Positions 26,577-38,600 of a DNA stretch of 64,000 bases are shown here, piece by piece. The notes under the pieces are model-generated. The model did no database searches. It was given only the letters and a program-made list of their open reading frames with translations, and was not told the DNA's origin. A program made the position numbers and the translations under genes. The DNA is from Nocardia salmonicida NBRC 13393. Lineage in GTDB: Bacteria > Actinomycetota > Actinomycetes > Mycobacteriales > Mycobacteriaceae. The stretch lies in NCBI RefSeq assembly GCF_001613085.1, contig NZ_BDBR01000050.1, positions 1 to 64,000 of the forward strand. Direction: 5' to 3'. Positions within the stretch are counted from its first letter, which is position 1. Each line of letters starts with the position of its first letter.

Positions 26577-28094
26577 CTAGCGCGGCGCGGTGGACTCCGC
26601 GCTACCCGGTAGCGGCCTGATCGGCGTCTGCAGCAATCGGCTCGGGATCGTGGGTAGTGGGCGACGCGTAGTCGTCGGCGTCGGCGGCACCACCACCAAT
26701 TCCCGCCCGCGCACTTCTCCGTCGACGATCTCGGCGCCACCCCACCGCACCGCCAGACCCGCCCCGGCCAGCAGCACCAGCACGCACAACGCCACCACCG
26801 CGAGCCCCCAGGTGTGGCGGAACGCGCGCCGGTCGAGCCAGACCGTGATCCCGGCCTCGATCAGCAGGGCGCCGAGCACGACGCCGAGCACCGCAACCAG
26901 CGCACCGAACACCGCGGGCTGACGCGCCCACCCCCGCACGAACCCCGCGACGACAACCAACGGGACCAGGCACATGCCGAGTACGACGATCTGGGTCAGA
27001 GCGAAGTCCGAACCGTCGTCGGGATCGGGATCGTCGAGACCACGCCGCATCCATGCCGTGAACAGCAACAGATGCCCGAAGGCGGCACCGAAGGCGCCGA
27101 GCACCAGCAGTACGCACCCCAGCCGCACCAACCCGGCGAATTCCGACCGCGTCGCGATCGCACCCAGATCCACGATCAATCCCGACACCGCCACCGCGGC
27201 GAGCGCCAGCAGCACCCGTGGTCGTCGCGCCACCCTGGCCCGCAGATAACCCGGTGGTAGTTGCTTGCGCACCTTGCGAAACACCCCGTACCAGGCGAGC
27301 GGCAGGGCCGCGAACATCACCGGGGAGACCACCCGCAACACGATCGGCGGCGCCCACATCGCCACGGCCGCAAAGCAACCCGCGAAAGCCCAGACCCATG
27401 CCGCCAGTCGGAGCAGTGCCCGCCAGTGCATTTCGGCGAGGAGCCGCCGCGCCGCGGTATCGGTCGGCGCGCCGGCCAGCAGGCCGCGCAGGGTCGCGAT
27501 GGCGGCCTCGCGACCACCGTTGAAACCACCGATCTCGAATTCGGCTCGCGCCTGCATCCGCAGCAGGTCGACGTGCAGCGGGTCGATCGCCAGCCCGGCC
27601 GTGATGTGGCGCCGAACCCCGTCGAGGTCGACGAGCCGCTGGTAGGTCTCGGCCGCCGAACAGTGGACGAAGGCGTCGCCGGGTGCCAGCGCGACCGCGT
27701 CGACCACCGCCGCGCGCGCCCGGTCCGGGTCCTTGCGCGGACCGTTGCTGTACAACCACGCCAGCAACAGCAGAGTTCCCGCATCGTGTGGCCGCAGCCG
27801 GGCGGCGGTGTGGCCGTGCTCCAGCGCCAGGTCCCACTCCTCGCGCATCGGGTAGGCCATCGCCACCAGCTGGTGCGCGCGGGCGGAATCGGGATCGGCG
27901 TGCAGCGCCTGTCCGGCGAAGCGCACGGCGTCGTCGTACTCGTCGAGGTCGTAGGCGATGTCCGCCAGTGCGACCAGCACGCGCGGGTCGTCGGGCGCGT
28001 GCGCCAGCGCCGTTCCGAGAATCCGCCGCGCCTCCTCGATCCGCCCGATCTCCTGGGCTGCGCGAGCGCGCTCCAACGCCACCTGCACCGGCAT
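26577..28094 (-). CDS. TPR-repeat membrane protein
   Basis: A 505-residue protein. Residues 1-205 are about five TPRs (for example ARRILGTALAHAPDDPRVLV and AVRFAGQALHADPDSARAHQ). Six or seven membrane helices follow (about 220-450) and then a Pro/Thr-rich tail. TPRs at the N-terminus without a signal peptide should be cytoplasmic. GGGGAGGGGATC lies before the ATG at 28094. It lies 45 nt downstream of pepR's far end (28140) on the same strand. A scaffold role is likely; the partner is unknown. Confidence 0.7.
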   Translation of the reverse strand: MPVQVALERARAAQEIGRIEEARRILGTALAHAPDDPRVLVALADIAYDLDEYDDAVRFAGQALHADPDSARAHQLVAMAYPMREEWDLALEHGHTAARLRPHDAGTLLLLAWLYSNGPRKDPDRARAAVVDAVALAPGDAFVHCSAAETYQRLVDLDGVRRHITAGLAIDPLHVDLLRMQARAEFEIGGFNGGREAAIATLRGLLAGAPTDTAARRLLAEMHWRALLRLAAWVWAFAGCFAAVAMWAPPIVLRVVSPVMFAALPLAWYGVFRKVRKQLPPGYLRARVARRPRVLLALAAVAVSGLIVDLGAIATRSEFAGLVRLGCVLLVLGAFGAAFGHLLLFTAWMRRGLDDPDPDDGSDFALTQIVVLGMCLVPLVVVAGFVRGWARQPAVFGALVAVLGVVLGALLIEAGITVWLDRRAFRHTWGLAVVALCVLVLLAGAGLAVRWGGAEIVDGEVRGRELVVVPPTPTTTRRPLPTIPSRLLQTPIRPLPGSAESTAPR

Positions 28095-28139
28095 GACCGA
28101 TCCCCTCCCCCTGTCGTTCGGCTCCCCGAGCCGAATCGG

Positions 28140-29552
28140 TCAGCGCTCGACGAGCTTTCGCACCGAGGCGGGCAGGTCGCGGGTGCGCTGGTACGGCCCC
28201 GACACCGCCGCACCGTAGGGGCGGGCGAGCAAGGTGGCGGCGATGTCGCTGACTTCCTCGGTGGTCACGGCGTCGATGCGGGCCAGGGTGGCCGAGACGC
28301 TGCGATGATTGCCGTAGCTGAGTTCGCTGCGGCCGATGCGGTTCATCCGCGAGGCCGAGTCCTCGAGACCGAGTACAAGTCCGCCACGCAAAGAGCCCTT
28401 GGCCCTGGCGCATTCGGCGTCGGTGACGCCGTTGGCCGCGATGTCGTCGAGCACATCGCGCGCCAATGTCGTCACCTGGCCGAGGTTTTCGGGCTGGCAG
28501 CCCAGCGAGACCGAGAACGAGCCGGTATCGGCGAAGGTGTCCACGCTCGAGTACACCGAGTACGCCAGGCCGCGTTCTTCCCGGATGCGTTGGAACAGAC
28601 GCGAACTCAGGCCCCCGCCGACGATCGTGTTGAGGATCGACAGCGGCCAACGCTGCTGGCCCTCGTGCCTGCCGAAGGCCCGCACGCCGAAGGCGAGGTG
28701 GGTCTGTTCACTGTCGCGATTGATCCTGATCAGTCCGGGGGCGCCCTGGGCGCGGAACTTCCCCTCACGACGCGGCGCGGGTTCGGCGGCGGTGTCGAGA
28801 TGGGGACCGAACGCGCGGTGCACCAGTTCCACGACGCGTTCGTGAGAGACGTTGCCCGCCACCGCGACCACCATGCGCTCGGGTCGGTAGCGACGCTGGT
28901 GGAAGCCGCGCAGCTGTGCGGCCTGCATGTTCTCGATGGACTCGACGCTGCCGATCACCGGGCGACCGATGGGGTGGTCGCCGAACATGGCGGTGAGGAA
29001 GGAATCGGCCACCAGGTCTTCGGGGTCGTCGTCGCGCATCGCGATCTCTTCCAGGACCACCTGGCGCTCCACGTCGACGTCGATCGCGCGGCACAAACCG
29101 TTGAGCACCACGTCGGAGACCAGGTCGACCGCCAGCGGCAGGTCCTCGTCGATGACGTGGGCGTAGTAGCAGGTCTGTTCCTTGGCGGTGAACGCGTTGA
29201 GTTCGCCGCCGACCGCGTCCATGGACTGCGCGATGTCGAGGGCGGTGCGCGTCGGGGTCGCCTTGAACAGCAGGTGTTCGAGGAAGTGCGCGGCGCCTGC
29301 CACGGTGGGGCCTTCGTCGCGCGAACCGACGCCCACCCACACCCCGATGGAGGCCGAGCGCACGCCCGGCACGTGTTCGGTGACCACGCGCAGGCCACCG
29401 GGCAGCACGGTGCGGCGCACCCCACCGTCGGTGGACACGGCGTCAGCGGATTCGGAACTCGACTCGGTCAACTTCGGCTCTGTCACCCGATCCTCGATAG
29501 CGGTGTCCTCATCTGGTTCGGTATCCGACTCGATGTGCTTCGACCTCGTCAC
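28140..29552 (-). CDS. pepR: M16-family zinc protease (PepR type)
   Basis: A 470-residue M16 metalloprotease. A variable acidic tail (about 45 residues) precedes RTVLPGGLRVVTEHVPGVRS. The inverted zinc motif is HFLEH near residue 88, with the downstream Glu in VVLEEIAMRDDDPEDL. The non-catalytic second domain ends with RGGLVLGLEDSASRM. M. tuberculosis PepR lies directly beside gpsI (pnp); here a 22.5-kb NRPS gene stands between the two. The GTG at 29552 is preceded by GGTGAGA. Confidence 0.9.
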   Translation of the reverse strand: MTRSKHIESDTEPDEDTAIEDRVTEPKLTESSSESADAVSTDGGVRRTVLPGGLRVVTEHVPGVRSASIGVWVGVGSRDEGPTVAGAAHFLEHLLFKATPTRTALDIAQSMDAVGGELNAFTAKEQTCYYAHVIDEDLPLAVDLVSDVVLNGLCRAIDVDVERQVVLEEIAMRDDDPEDLVADSFLTAMFGDHPIGRPVIGSVESIENMQAAQLRGFHQRRYRPERMVVAVAGNVSHERVVELVHRAFGPHLDTAAEPAPRREGKFRAQGAPGLIRINRDSEQTHLAFGVRAFGRHEGQQRWPLSILNTIVGGGLSSRLFQRIREERGLAYSVYSSVDTFADTGSFSVSLGCQPENLGQVTTLARDVLDDIAANGVTDAECARAKGSLRGGLVLGLEDSASRMNRIGRSELSYGNHRSVSATLARIDAVTTEEVSDIAATLLARPYGAAVSGPYQRTRDLPASVRKLVER

Positions 29553-29669
29553 CCGATCTCACCGGACGGCTGTTCTGGCATGGGTCCTCAACCTCTCGAA
29601 CGGGAGCTGGCGACGTGCGCGTATTGCCTCATCGTGCAGGCAGCAGGCACGACGGCCGGCTCCTGGATT

Positions 29670-32600
29670 CTATGCGCCCATCGCCCCCGCCCGTGCATCG
29701 GCCCTCGTCGTCGGGGCCCCGCTCGCACCGGATCCGCTCCCGTCGAGGACGTCGGCGATCCGGGCGAGCGCGGCCTCGCCCGCCATCGCCCAGTGCGTGG
29801 CATCGATGCCGTGCCGGTGGACGGCGCCCTCGACAGCATCTGTCCAACTGGCCGCGCCGCGCGACCCGCTGGGGTCGTCGACAGTGGCGGCGAAGTAGAC
29901 GAGGTCGCCGTCGAAGCGGCGCGGACGGTAGTCGTCGACCATCCGCATCGAGGCGGTGGCGGCGTCGATGATGCGGGCGATGCGGGCGCGGTCGAGGGCG
30001 GCCAGTGGTCCGCCGATGTTCGCGGCCGCGTCGGCGAGACCGTCGGTATCGAAGGCGAGATCATCACCGGCGAGGCCACCGAGCAGGTCGCCGACGGTGG
30101 GCATCGGGGTCTGTTCGGGTCCGTCGCCGAGCCAGCTGTCCATCATCGCCAGCTGTGCCACCTGCGCACCGTCGGCTTGCAGGCCGGTGGCGACGGCGTG
30201 GGCCAGCAGCCCACCCAGCGACCAGCCGAGCAGGTGGTAGGGCCCTTCGGGCTGTACTTCGCGGATGGCCGCGATGTAGCGCTGGGCCCAGTCGTCGATG
30301 CTGACGGGCAGCGGTTCGTCGGCGGTGAGGGCTGGCGACTGCAACCCGTAGATCGGGCGCTGCGGGTCGAGGTGGCGGGTGAGCCCGGCGAACGACCAGG
30401 ACACACCACCCACGGGGTGGATGCAGAACAGTGGTGCGCCGGTGCCGCCCGCACGCAGCGGCAGCAGAACCGCGAACGCGTCGTCGGTCGAATCGACTTC
30501 GGCGCGTAGCCGTTCCACGACGACAGCGGGTGTGGGGTCGGTGAAGAACCACGCCACCGGCACCGCGCTGCCCAGCGCTTCACTCAGTCGCGAGGACAGC
30601 TGGACCGCGGTGAGGGAGTTGCCACCGAGGTCGAAGAAGTTGTCGTCCATGCCGATTCGATCCAGGTCGAGTACCCGGGCGAAAGCGCCCGCCACGAGTT
30701 GCTCGGTCTCGGTGATCGGCGCCCGGTAGGTGGCTTGGCGCAGTTCCGGTCGGGGCAGCGCGGCGCGGTCGAGCTTGCCGGACGTGTTGACCGGCAACGC
30801 GTCCAGCTCGAGCACCACCGTCGGCACCAGGTAGCCGGGCAATTCCGCGGCCAGCGCCGAACGCAGTGCCACCGCGTCGAAGCCCGAACTACCGTGTGCC
30901 GCGCCGACTCCGGCACCGTCGAACTCTTGACGACGTGCCATGACGACGTAGGCGACCAGCCGGTCGGCACCGACCCCGGCCACCACAGCGGCCGCGGCCT
31001 GCGCGACCCCCGGCTGACGCTGCATCGCGGCCTCCACCTCGCCGAGTTCGATGCGCTGACCGTTGAGCTTGACCTGGAGATCGCCACGGCCCACGTATTC
31101 CAATGTGGGAGAGTCGGTTCCACGCAGGCGCACGAGGTCGCCGGTGCGGTACATCCGAGCGCCGGGCGCACCGAACGGATCCGGCACGAACCGCTCCGCG
31201 GTGAGCTCGGCCGCCCCGACATACCCGTGCGCGAGCTGCACACCGCCGACATACAGTTCCCCGGTCACCCCGGGCAACACCGGCCGCAGCCGCGCATCGA
31301 GCACGTAGAGCCCGGTATTCCATACCGGCGCACCGATCGGCACCGTCACGACGTCGCCGTCTGTCACCACATGCGAACTCACCTGCACCGCGGTCTCGGT
31401 GGGCCCGTACAGGTTCACCACCTCCGCGCCGGTCAGCGCCCGCACCTGGTGCGCCAGCGCCGCGGGCAGTGCCTCGCCGCCCGCGAACACCCGCCGCAGC
31501 GGACCGCTGGCTCGATCGGTGTCGGCCAGGTCGGGGCGGACCTGCAGGTGCGCGATATAGGCCGCGAGCAGTGTCGGCGCGAACTGCACGGTGTCGATGC
31601 GGTGTTCGGTGACGAGTTCGGCCAGGTAGGCCGGATCACCGTGGCCGCCGGGCCGGGCGATGATCGTGCGCGCGCCCACCCGCTGCGGCAGCAGCAGTTC
31701 CCAGATCGAGGCGTCGAAGGTCGTCGGCGTCTTGTGCAGCACCGTGTCGCCGGCGGCGAACCCGAAACGCCGCGCCAGCCAGTCGAGTTGGTTGACGATC
31801 GCGCGATGCGGAACACCGACGCCCTTGGGCAGACCGGTGGACCCGGAGGTGAAGATCACGTACGCCGTGTGCTCCGGGAGCAAGGGCGACACGCGCTCGG
31901 CGTCGGCGATCGGCCCGACCGGGAAGCCCGCGAGATCGACGGTGTCGAGCGCGACCACATCGTGCCCGCGCACCGGGAGGTCGGCGGCATCACGGCTGGT
32001 GGTGAGCACGCACACCGGCTGCGCGATCCGCAGGATGCGGGTGATCCGCTCGGCCGGATGATCCGGATCGATCGGCACGTAGGTTCCACCCGCCGCCAGC
32101 ACCGCGTACACGCCGACAAGCAGGTCGGCCGAGCGCCGAACTCCCACCGCCACCGCGTGATCCGGTCCGACACCGTATTCGATCAGATGACGGGCGAGCC
32201 GGTTCACTCGCGCCGCGAACTCGGCGTAGGTGAGAACGGTGTCGCCGTCGACGAGCGCGACAGCCTCCGGCGTCGCGGCGACCTGGCGGTCGAAGGCCGT
32301 CGGCAGAATGCCCGCCGCGTCGGCATGCGCGGTGTCGCACCAGGTCTCGAGCATCCGGCGGTCGTCGGCGGTGAGCAGATCGACATCGCCGACGATGACC
32401 TCCGGATTCGCCGTCACCGCGTCGAGCATCCGCACGTAGCCCTCGGCGATGCGAGCCGCGGTCGCGGCGTCGAACAGGTCGGTGGCGTAGGTCAGGCTCA
32501 CCGCGCAGCCACCGTCGCCGGTGTCGGCGAGTACCAGGTCCAGGTCGAACTTGGCGACAGCGACGTCGGCTTGCAGTCCGGTCACGGTGAGGTCGGGCAG

Positions 32601-35600
32601 GACCACCTCGACCGGGCTCGCGGCCAGGTTCTGGAAGGCGAGCATCACCTGGAACAGGGGGCTGTGCGCGGTCGAGCGGTTCGGGTCGAGCACATCGACG
32701 AGCCGCTCGAACGGCACCTCCGCGTTCTCGAAGGCGTCCAGGTCCACCCGCCTGGCCTCGCGCAGCAGCGCGGTGAACGAGGCGCCGGGATCGACACCGG
32801 TTCGCAGCACCAGCGTGTTCACGAACATGCCGACGAGATCGTCGAGGGCCTGCTCACCGCGGCCCGCCACCGGTGTGCCGATCGCGATGTCGCCGGTGCC
32901 GCTCAGTCGTGCGAGCAACGCGGCCAGCGCGGCGTGGGCGACCATGAACTCGCTCCCGTCGGCACGACGAGCCACCTGACCCACCCGCTGCCATACCGTC
33001 GGCGGCACCACAGTGTCGACGCTCGCGCCGCGATGCGAGGCGACCGCCGGACGCGGCCGGTCGGCGGGGAGGTCGAGCAGTTCGGGCAGCCCGGCCAGTT
33101 CGCCGCGCCAGAATCGCAGCTGTCGTGCGGCGACCGACTCGGCGTCGTCCTCGCTGCCCAGCACCGCCCGCTGCCACAGCGTGTAGTCGGCGTACTGGAC
33201 TTCCAGTGGCGCCCAACTGGGTTCGGCGCCCGCGCGGCGGGCGAGGTAGGCGGCGGTGGTGTCGCGCAGCAGCGGCCCGGCGGAGAAGCCGTCGGCGCTG
33301 ATGTGATGAATCACCACGACCAGCACCACTTCGTCAGCGGTACAGCGCAGTACGCGCACCCGCACGGGCGGGGCGGCGGTGACATCGAATCCGCGCCCGA
33401 TCTCGGCCGCGACGATCGCCGGTACCGCGATCGGATCGACCGTCTCCACCACCGGCGTCGGCACGAACTCCCACACCGCCTGATGCCCGATCCCATCGAT
33501 CGCCGGGTAGGCCGTGCGCAGCACCTCGTGCCGGTCGAGCACATCGGTAACCGCGGCGGCCAGCGCGACGGCATCGACATCGCCGGTGAGCCGCACCGCG
33601 ATCGGGATGTTGTAGGCGGCGGTGTCGGGATCGAGACGATTGAGCAGCCACATGCGCTGCTGGGCGGCCGACAGCGGAATCCGCGCGGGCCGCTCACCCG
33701 CTGTCAGCGCGATCCCCGCGCCACTGCCTGCCCGCACGGCGAGCGTGGCCGCCAGGTCGATGACCGTAGTGGCTTCGAACAGGGTCCGCACCGGCACCCG
33801 GGTCGACAGGGCCGCGCCGAGCCGGGCGGCGACCCTGGTCGCGATGAGCGAGTTGCCGCCGAGTTCGAAGAAGTCGTCGTCGAGACCGACCTGCTCGCGC
33901 CCGAGCACCTCACCGAACACCTCGGCCACCGCGCGCTGGGCCGTCGTGACCGGGGCACGGAACGGCCTCGCCACGAATTCCGGTGTGGGCAGGGCTTTCC
34001 GATCGAGCTTGCCGGACGTGTTGAGCGGGAACGCGTCGAGCACGACGATCACCGACGGCACCATGTACGACGGCAACACCGCGCCCACGGCAGACCGCAG
34101 CGCGACCGGATCCAGCTCGACGCCCGGCGTCGGCACCACATAGCCGACGAGCCGATCACCGGTGGCGCTCGCCGAGACCACCGCCGCCGCCTGACCGACC
34201 CCGTCCGATCCCCGCAACGCGGTCTCGATCTCACCGAGCTCGATGCGCTGACCGCGGAATTTCACCTGGAAGTCGATGCGCGCCAGGTAGACGAGCACGC
34301 CGTCGCGAGTCCAGCGCACCAGGTCGCCGGTGCGATACATGCGGGCGCCCGCCGTGCCACCGGACCCCGCGCCGGCGAAGGGGTCGGCGACGAAGCGATC
34401 CGCCGACAGGTCGGGCCGACCGAGGTAACCGCGAGCCAATTGCGCACCGGCCAGGTACAACTCACCGGCGACACCCGGAGCCACCGGCCGCAACCGCTCG
34501 TCGAGCACATAGACCCTGGTGTTCCACGCGGGCACACCGATCGGCACGGTCTGTCCGGTCGCGCCGTCGGCGGGCCAGGCGGTGACCGAGACGGCCGCTT
34601 CGGTGGGCCCGTACAGGTTGTGCACCGTGGCCGACGATTTCGCACGCAGCGCGCCGACCGCCTCCGGGGTGAGCGCCTCACCGATCGCGAAGACCAGCCG
34701 CAGACTGGCCAGCTGGTCGGCGTCGGCGTGGGCGGCGAACATCGCCAGCATCGACGGCACGAAGTCGACGACGGTGATCCGCTGCGCGGCGACGAGTTCG
34801 GCGAGATAGATCGGGTCGCGGTGCCCTTCGGGGGTGGCGAGCACCAGGGTCGCGCCCGCGGCAAGTGGGGCGAAGAACCCCCAGACCGACAGGTCGAAAC
34901 CGGCCGCCGACTTCTGCAGGTACACGTCGTCACCGTCGAGCTGGTACTGCTCGATCAGCCATGCGATCTGGTTGTGGATCGCGGCGTGGCTCATCGCCAC
35001 GCCCTTCGGCCTTCCGGTCGAGCCGGAGGTGAACAGTACGTAGGCCACGTTCGAATCCCGCAGCGGCGCACGGCGTTCGCCGTCCGCCACCGGGTGGCCG
35101 GGGTACCTGCCGGTGTCGATCTCGTCCACCGTGACAATTCGCTCGTCCGAGGAATCGCCGAACTCGTCCCCGCTGGTGGTCAGCACGAGCCGGGGGCGCG
35201 CGGTGTCGAGGATCTGGGCGATGCGGTCGGCCGGATGATCGGGATCGACGGGCACATAGGCGCCGCCCGCGGTGAGCACCGCGTAGATGGCGACGACGAG
35301 GTCGATCGAGCGCCGCATCGCCAGGGCGACGAGGACCTCGGGGCCGACGCCTTCGGCGATCAGGTGACGGGCCAGCCGGTTCACCCGGTCGTCGAACGCC
35401 GCGTAGGTCAGTTCCGTGCCCTCGAAGACCAGTGCCGGAGCAGCGGGATGCGCCGACACCTGGGCCCGGAAGGGCGTGAGCAGCGTTGCGGTGCGGTCGA
35501 TTTCGTGCGCGGTGGCATTCCAGTCGTCGAGAATGCGGTGCCGTTCGGCGAGCTCGAGCACATCCAGGGAATCCAGCGGCGTGCGCGGGGTGGCGGCGAC

Positions 35601-38600
35601 GGCGGCGAGCAGCCGTTCCAGGCGGGCACCGATCGTGATGGCGGTCTCGGTGTCGAAGACGTCGTGCGCGTAGGTGAGCACGCCCGTGACGCCGGCGGCG
35701 GTCCCGTCGGCCGCGTACTCGTCGCTGACGATGAGATGCAGATCGAACTGCGACAGCTCGTTCTCGGTGTCCAGCCCCGACACGGTGATCCCGGGCAGCG
35801 CCAATTCGGCACGCTCGAAGTTCTGGAACGAGAAGCCGACCTGGAACAGCGGATGCCGAGCGGTGGAGCGGGTCGGATCGAGCACCTCGACGAGGCGCTC
35901 GAACGGCACCTCGGTATTCGCGTACACCGCCACATCGGTGGCGCGCTGGCGAATCAGCAACTCCTCGAAGGACTCTCCCGCGCGCAGGCGAGTACGGAAG
36001 ACCAGCGTGTTGACGAACATGCCGATCAGATCTTCGAGCGCGGCCTCACCACGCCCGGCGACCGGCGTACCGACCGTGATGTCGGCACTGCCCGAGAGCC
36101 GCCCGAGCAGCGCGGCGAACGCGGTGTGCACGACCATGAACAGCGTGGCCCCGGCGTCCCTGGCCAGTGCGCCGAGCCGAGCGTGGGTGTCGGCGTCCAG
36201 CCTCACCGGCACGGTCCCGCCGGCGAGGCTCCGCACGGCCGGGCGCGGCCGATCCAGCGGCAGCGCCAGCTCGTCGGGGAGGTCGGCGAGTTCGCCGCGC
36301 CAGAAGTCGAGCTGGCGGGCGGCCACCGATTCGGGATCGGCTTCGTCGCCGAGCACGGCCCGTTGCCACAGCGCGTAGTCGGCGTACTGCACCGGCAGTG
36401 GCGTCCACCGCGGTGCCGCACCGTCGCGGCGTGCGAGGTAGGCCGTCATGAGGTCACGCACCAGCGGCGGCACCGACGAGCCGTCGGCACTGATGTGGTG
36501 CACCACCATGGCCAGCACTGCCTCCTCGGCGCTGATCCGGTACAGCACCACCTGCCACGGCACACCCGCGGTGACATCGAAGGTGGTGGCGGCCAGCGCC
36601 GTCACCGCCCCCACGATCTCGGCCGCGTCGACATCGCGAATCCGCAGTGCGACACCGGCTTCGCCGACAGGCAGGATCCGCTGTTCCGGCCCGTCGGCGG
36701 TCTCGGGGTAGTAGGTCCGCAGTACTTCGTGCCGACCGACGAGGTCATCCACCGCGGCGGCGAGCGCGTCCAGGTCGAGCACGCCACCGAGTCGTACCGC
36801 GATCGGCACGTTGTACCCGGCCGAATCCGGATCGAACCGATTGAGGAACCACATGCGTTGCTGGGCGGGCGAGAGCGGAATCGAAGCAGGCCGCTCCCCC
36901 GCCGCCAGCGCCAGTCGGGCCGCGCCGCCGTCGGCATCGAGCACGGCGGCCAACGCGGCCACCCTCGGCGCCTCGAAGATCCGCGCCACCGGCACCTGCC
37001 GGTTCAACGCCGCCCCGAGGCGCGCGGCGACCCGGGTCGCGATCAGCGAGTTGCCGCCGAGATCGAAGAAGTCGTCGTCGGCGCCCACCAGTTCGACACC
37101 GAGCACCTCGGCGACGACTCCGGCCACCAGCTGCTCCGACGGCGTCGCCGGCGCACGGAATGCGCGAGCGACCGACTCCGGCGCGGGCAGTGCCCGCCGA
37201 TCGAGCTTGCCGGAGGCATTGATCGGCAGCGCACCGAGGACGACGAACGCACTCGGCACCATGTAGGCCGGAAGTGCTTTCTGCAGAGACGCTTTCACCA
37301 CGTCGAGGTCGATCGCCGCGATGCCGGGTGCGCTCGCGTCGTCATCGTCGGCTGACCCGCCGTCCCCCATCTGTTGCGCGGGGACGAGGTAGGCGGTGAG
37401 GTACTCGCCCGTGCCGTCGTCGCGGACGGTGACCACAGCACGGTCGACGGTGTCGAGCCCGGCGAGGACGGCCTCGATCTCGCCGAGTTCGATGCGCAGA
37501 CCGCGAAGCTTCACCTGGAAGTCGTTGCGGCCCAGGTAATCCAGTTCACCCGAGCGGGTACGGACCACGAGGTCGCCGGTGCGGTACATGCGCTCGCCGG
37601 GGGCGCCGAGGGGATTGGCGACGAAGCGGTCGGCGGACAGGTCGGGGCGGCCGAGATAGCCGCGCGCCAGTTGGACACCGGCCAGGTACAGCTCGCCGGG
37701 CATGCCGACCGGAACGGGTCGCAGGCGCGCGTCGAGCACGTGCAGGGCGGTGTTGGCGACCGGGGCGCCGATCGGCACCGTCACGGTGTCGGCGTCGGTG
37801 ACCTCGTGGAAGCTGACGTCGACGGCGGCCTCGGTGGGCCCGTACAGGTTGTGGACGGCGACACCGGGGATCAGTGCGCGCAGGCGCTGGGCGTCCGCGG
37901 CAGGCAACGCCTCGCCGGAGGCGAACACCTGCCGCAGCGAAACACAGTCGGCGGCGAGCGGTTCGGTGAGGAAGGCCGCCAGCATCGACGGCACGAAGTG
38001 GGCCACGCCGACTCCGGTGCGGGTGATGAGCTCGGCCAGATACGCCGGATCGCGGTGCCCGTCCGGGCGGGCGATCACCAAGGTGGCGCCGATCTGCAAG
38101 GGCCAGAACAGCTCCCACACCGAGACGTCGAAGGTGATCGGCGTCTTCTGCAATACGGTGCCCGCGGCGTCGAGCCGGTAGGCGTCCTGCATCCAGACCA
38201 GGCGGTTGACGATCGCGGTGTGGGTCACCGCCACGCCCTTGGGCTTGCCGGTCGAGCCGGAGGTGAACAGCACGTAGGCCAGGTCAGCGCCACGCAGGGG
38301 CCGGAGCCGATCGGCCTCGGCCACCGGGTCGGTAGCGAACCCGGACAGGTCGAGCGCGGCAGGCTCGACCACGCGCATGCCGGTGTCGGGGAAGTCGGCA
38401 GCTGCCAGCACACAGACCGGTGCCGCGGTCGCGAGAACATCGGCGATCCGGTCGGCCGGATGATCGGGGTCCAGCGGCAGGTACGCGGCGCCCGCGGCCT
38501 GCACGGCGTAGATCGCGACCAGCAGATCGATGCCGCGCCGCAGCCCGACACCGACAACAGCACCGGGTCCGACCTGCTCCGCGATCAACCACCGCGCCAA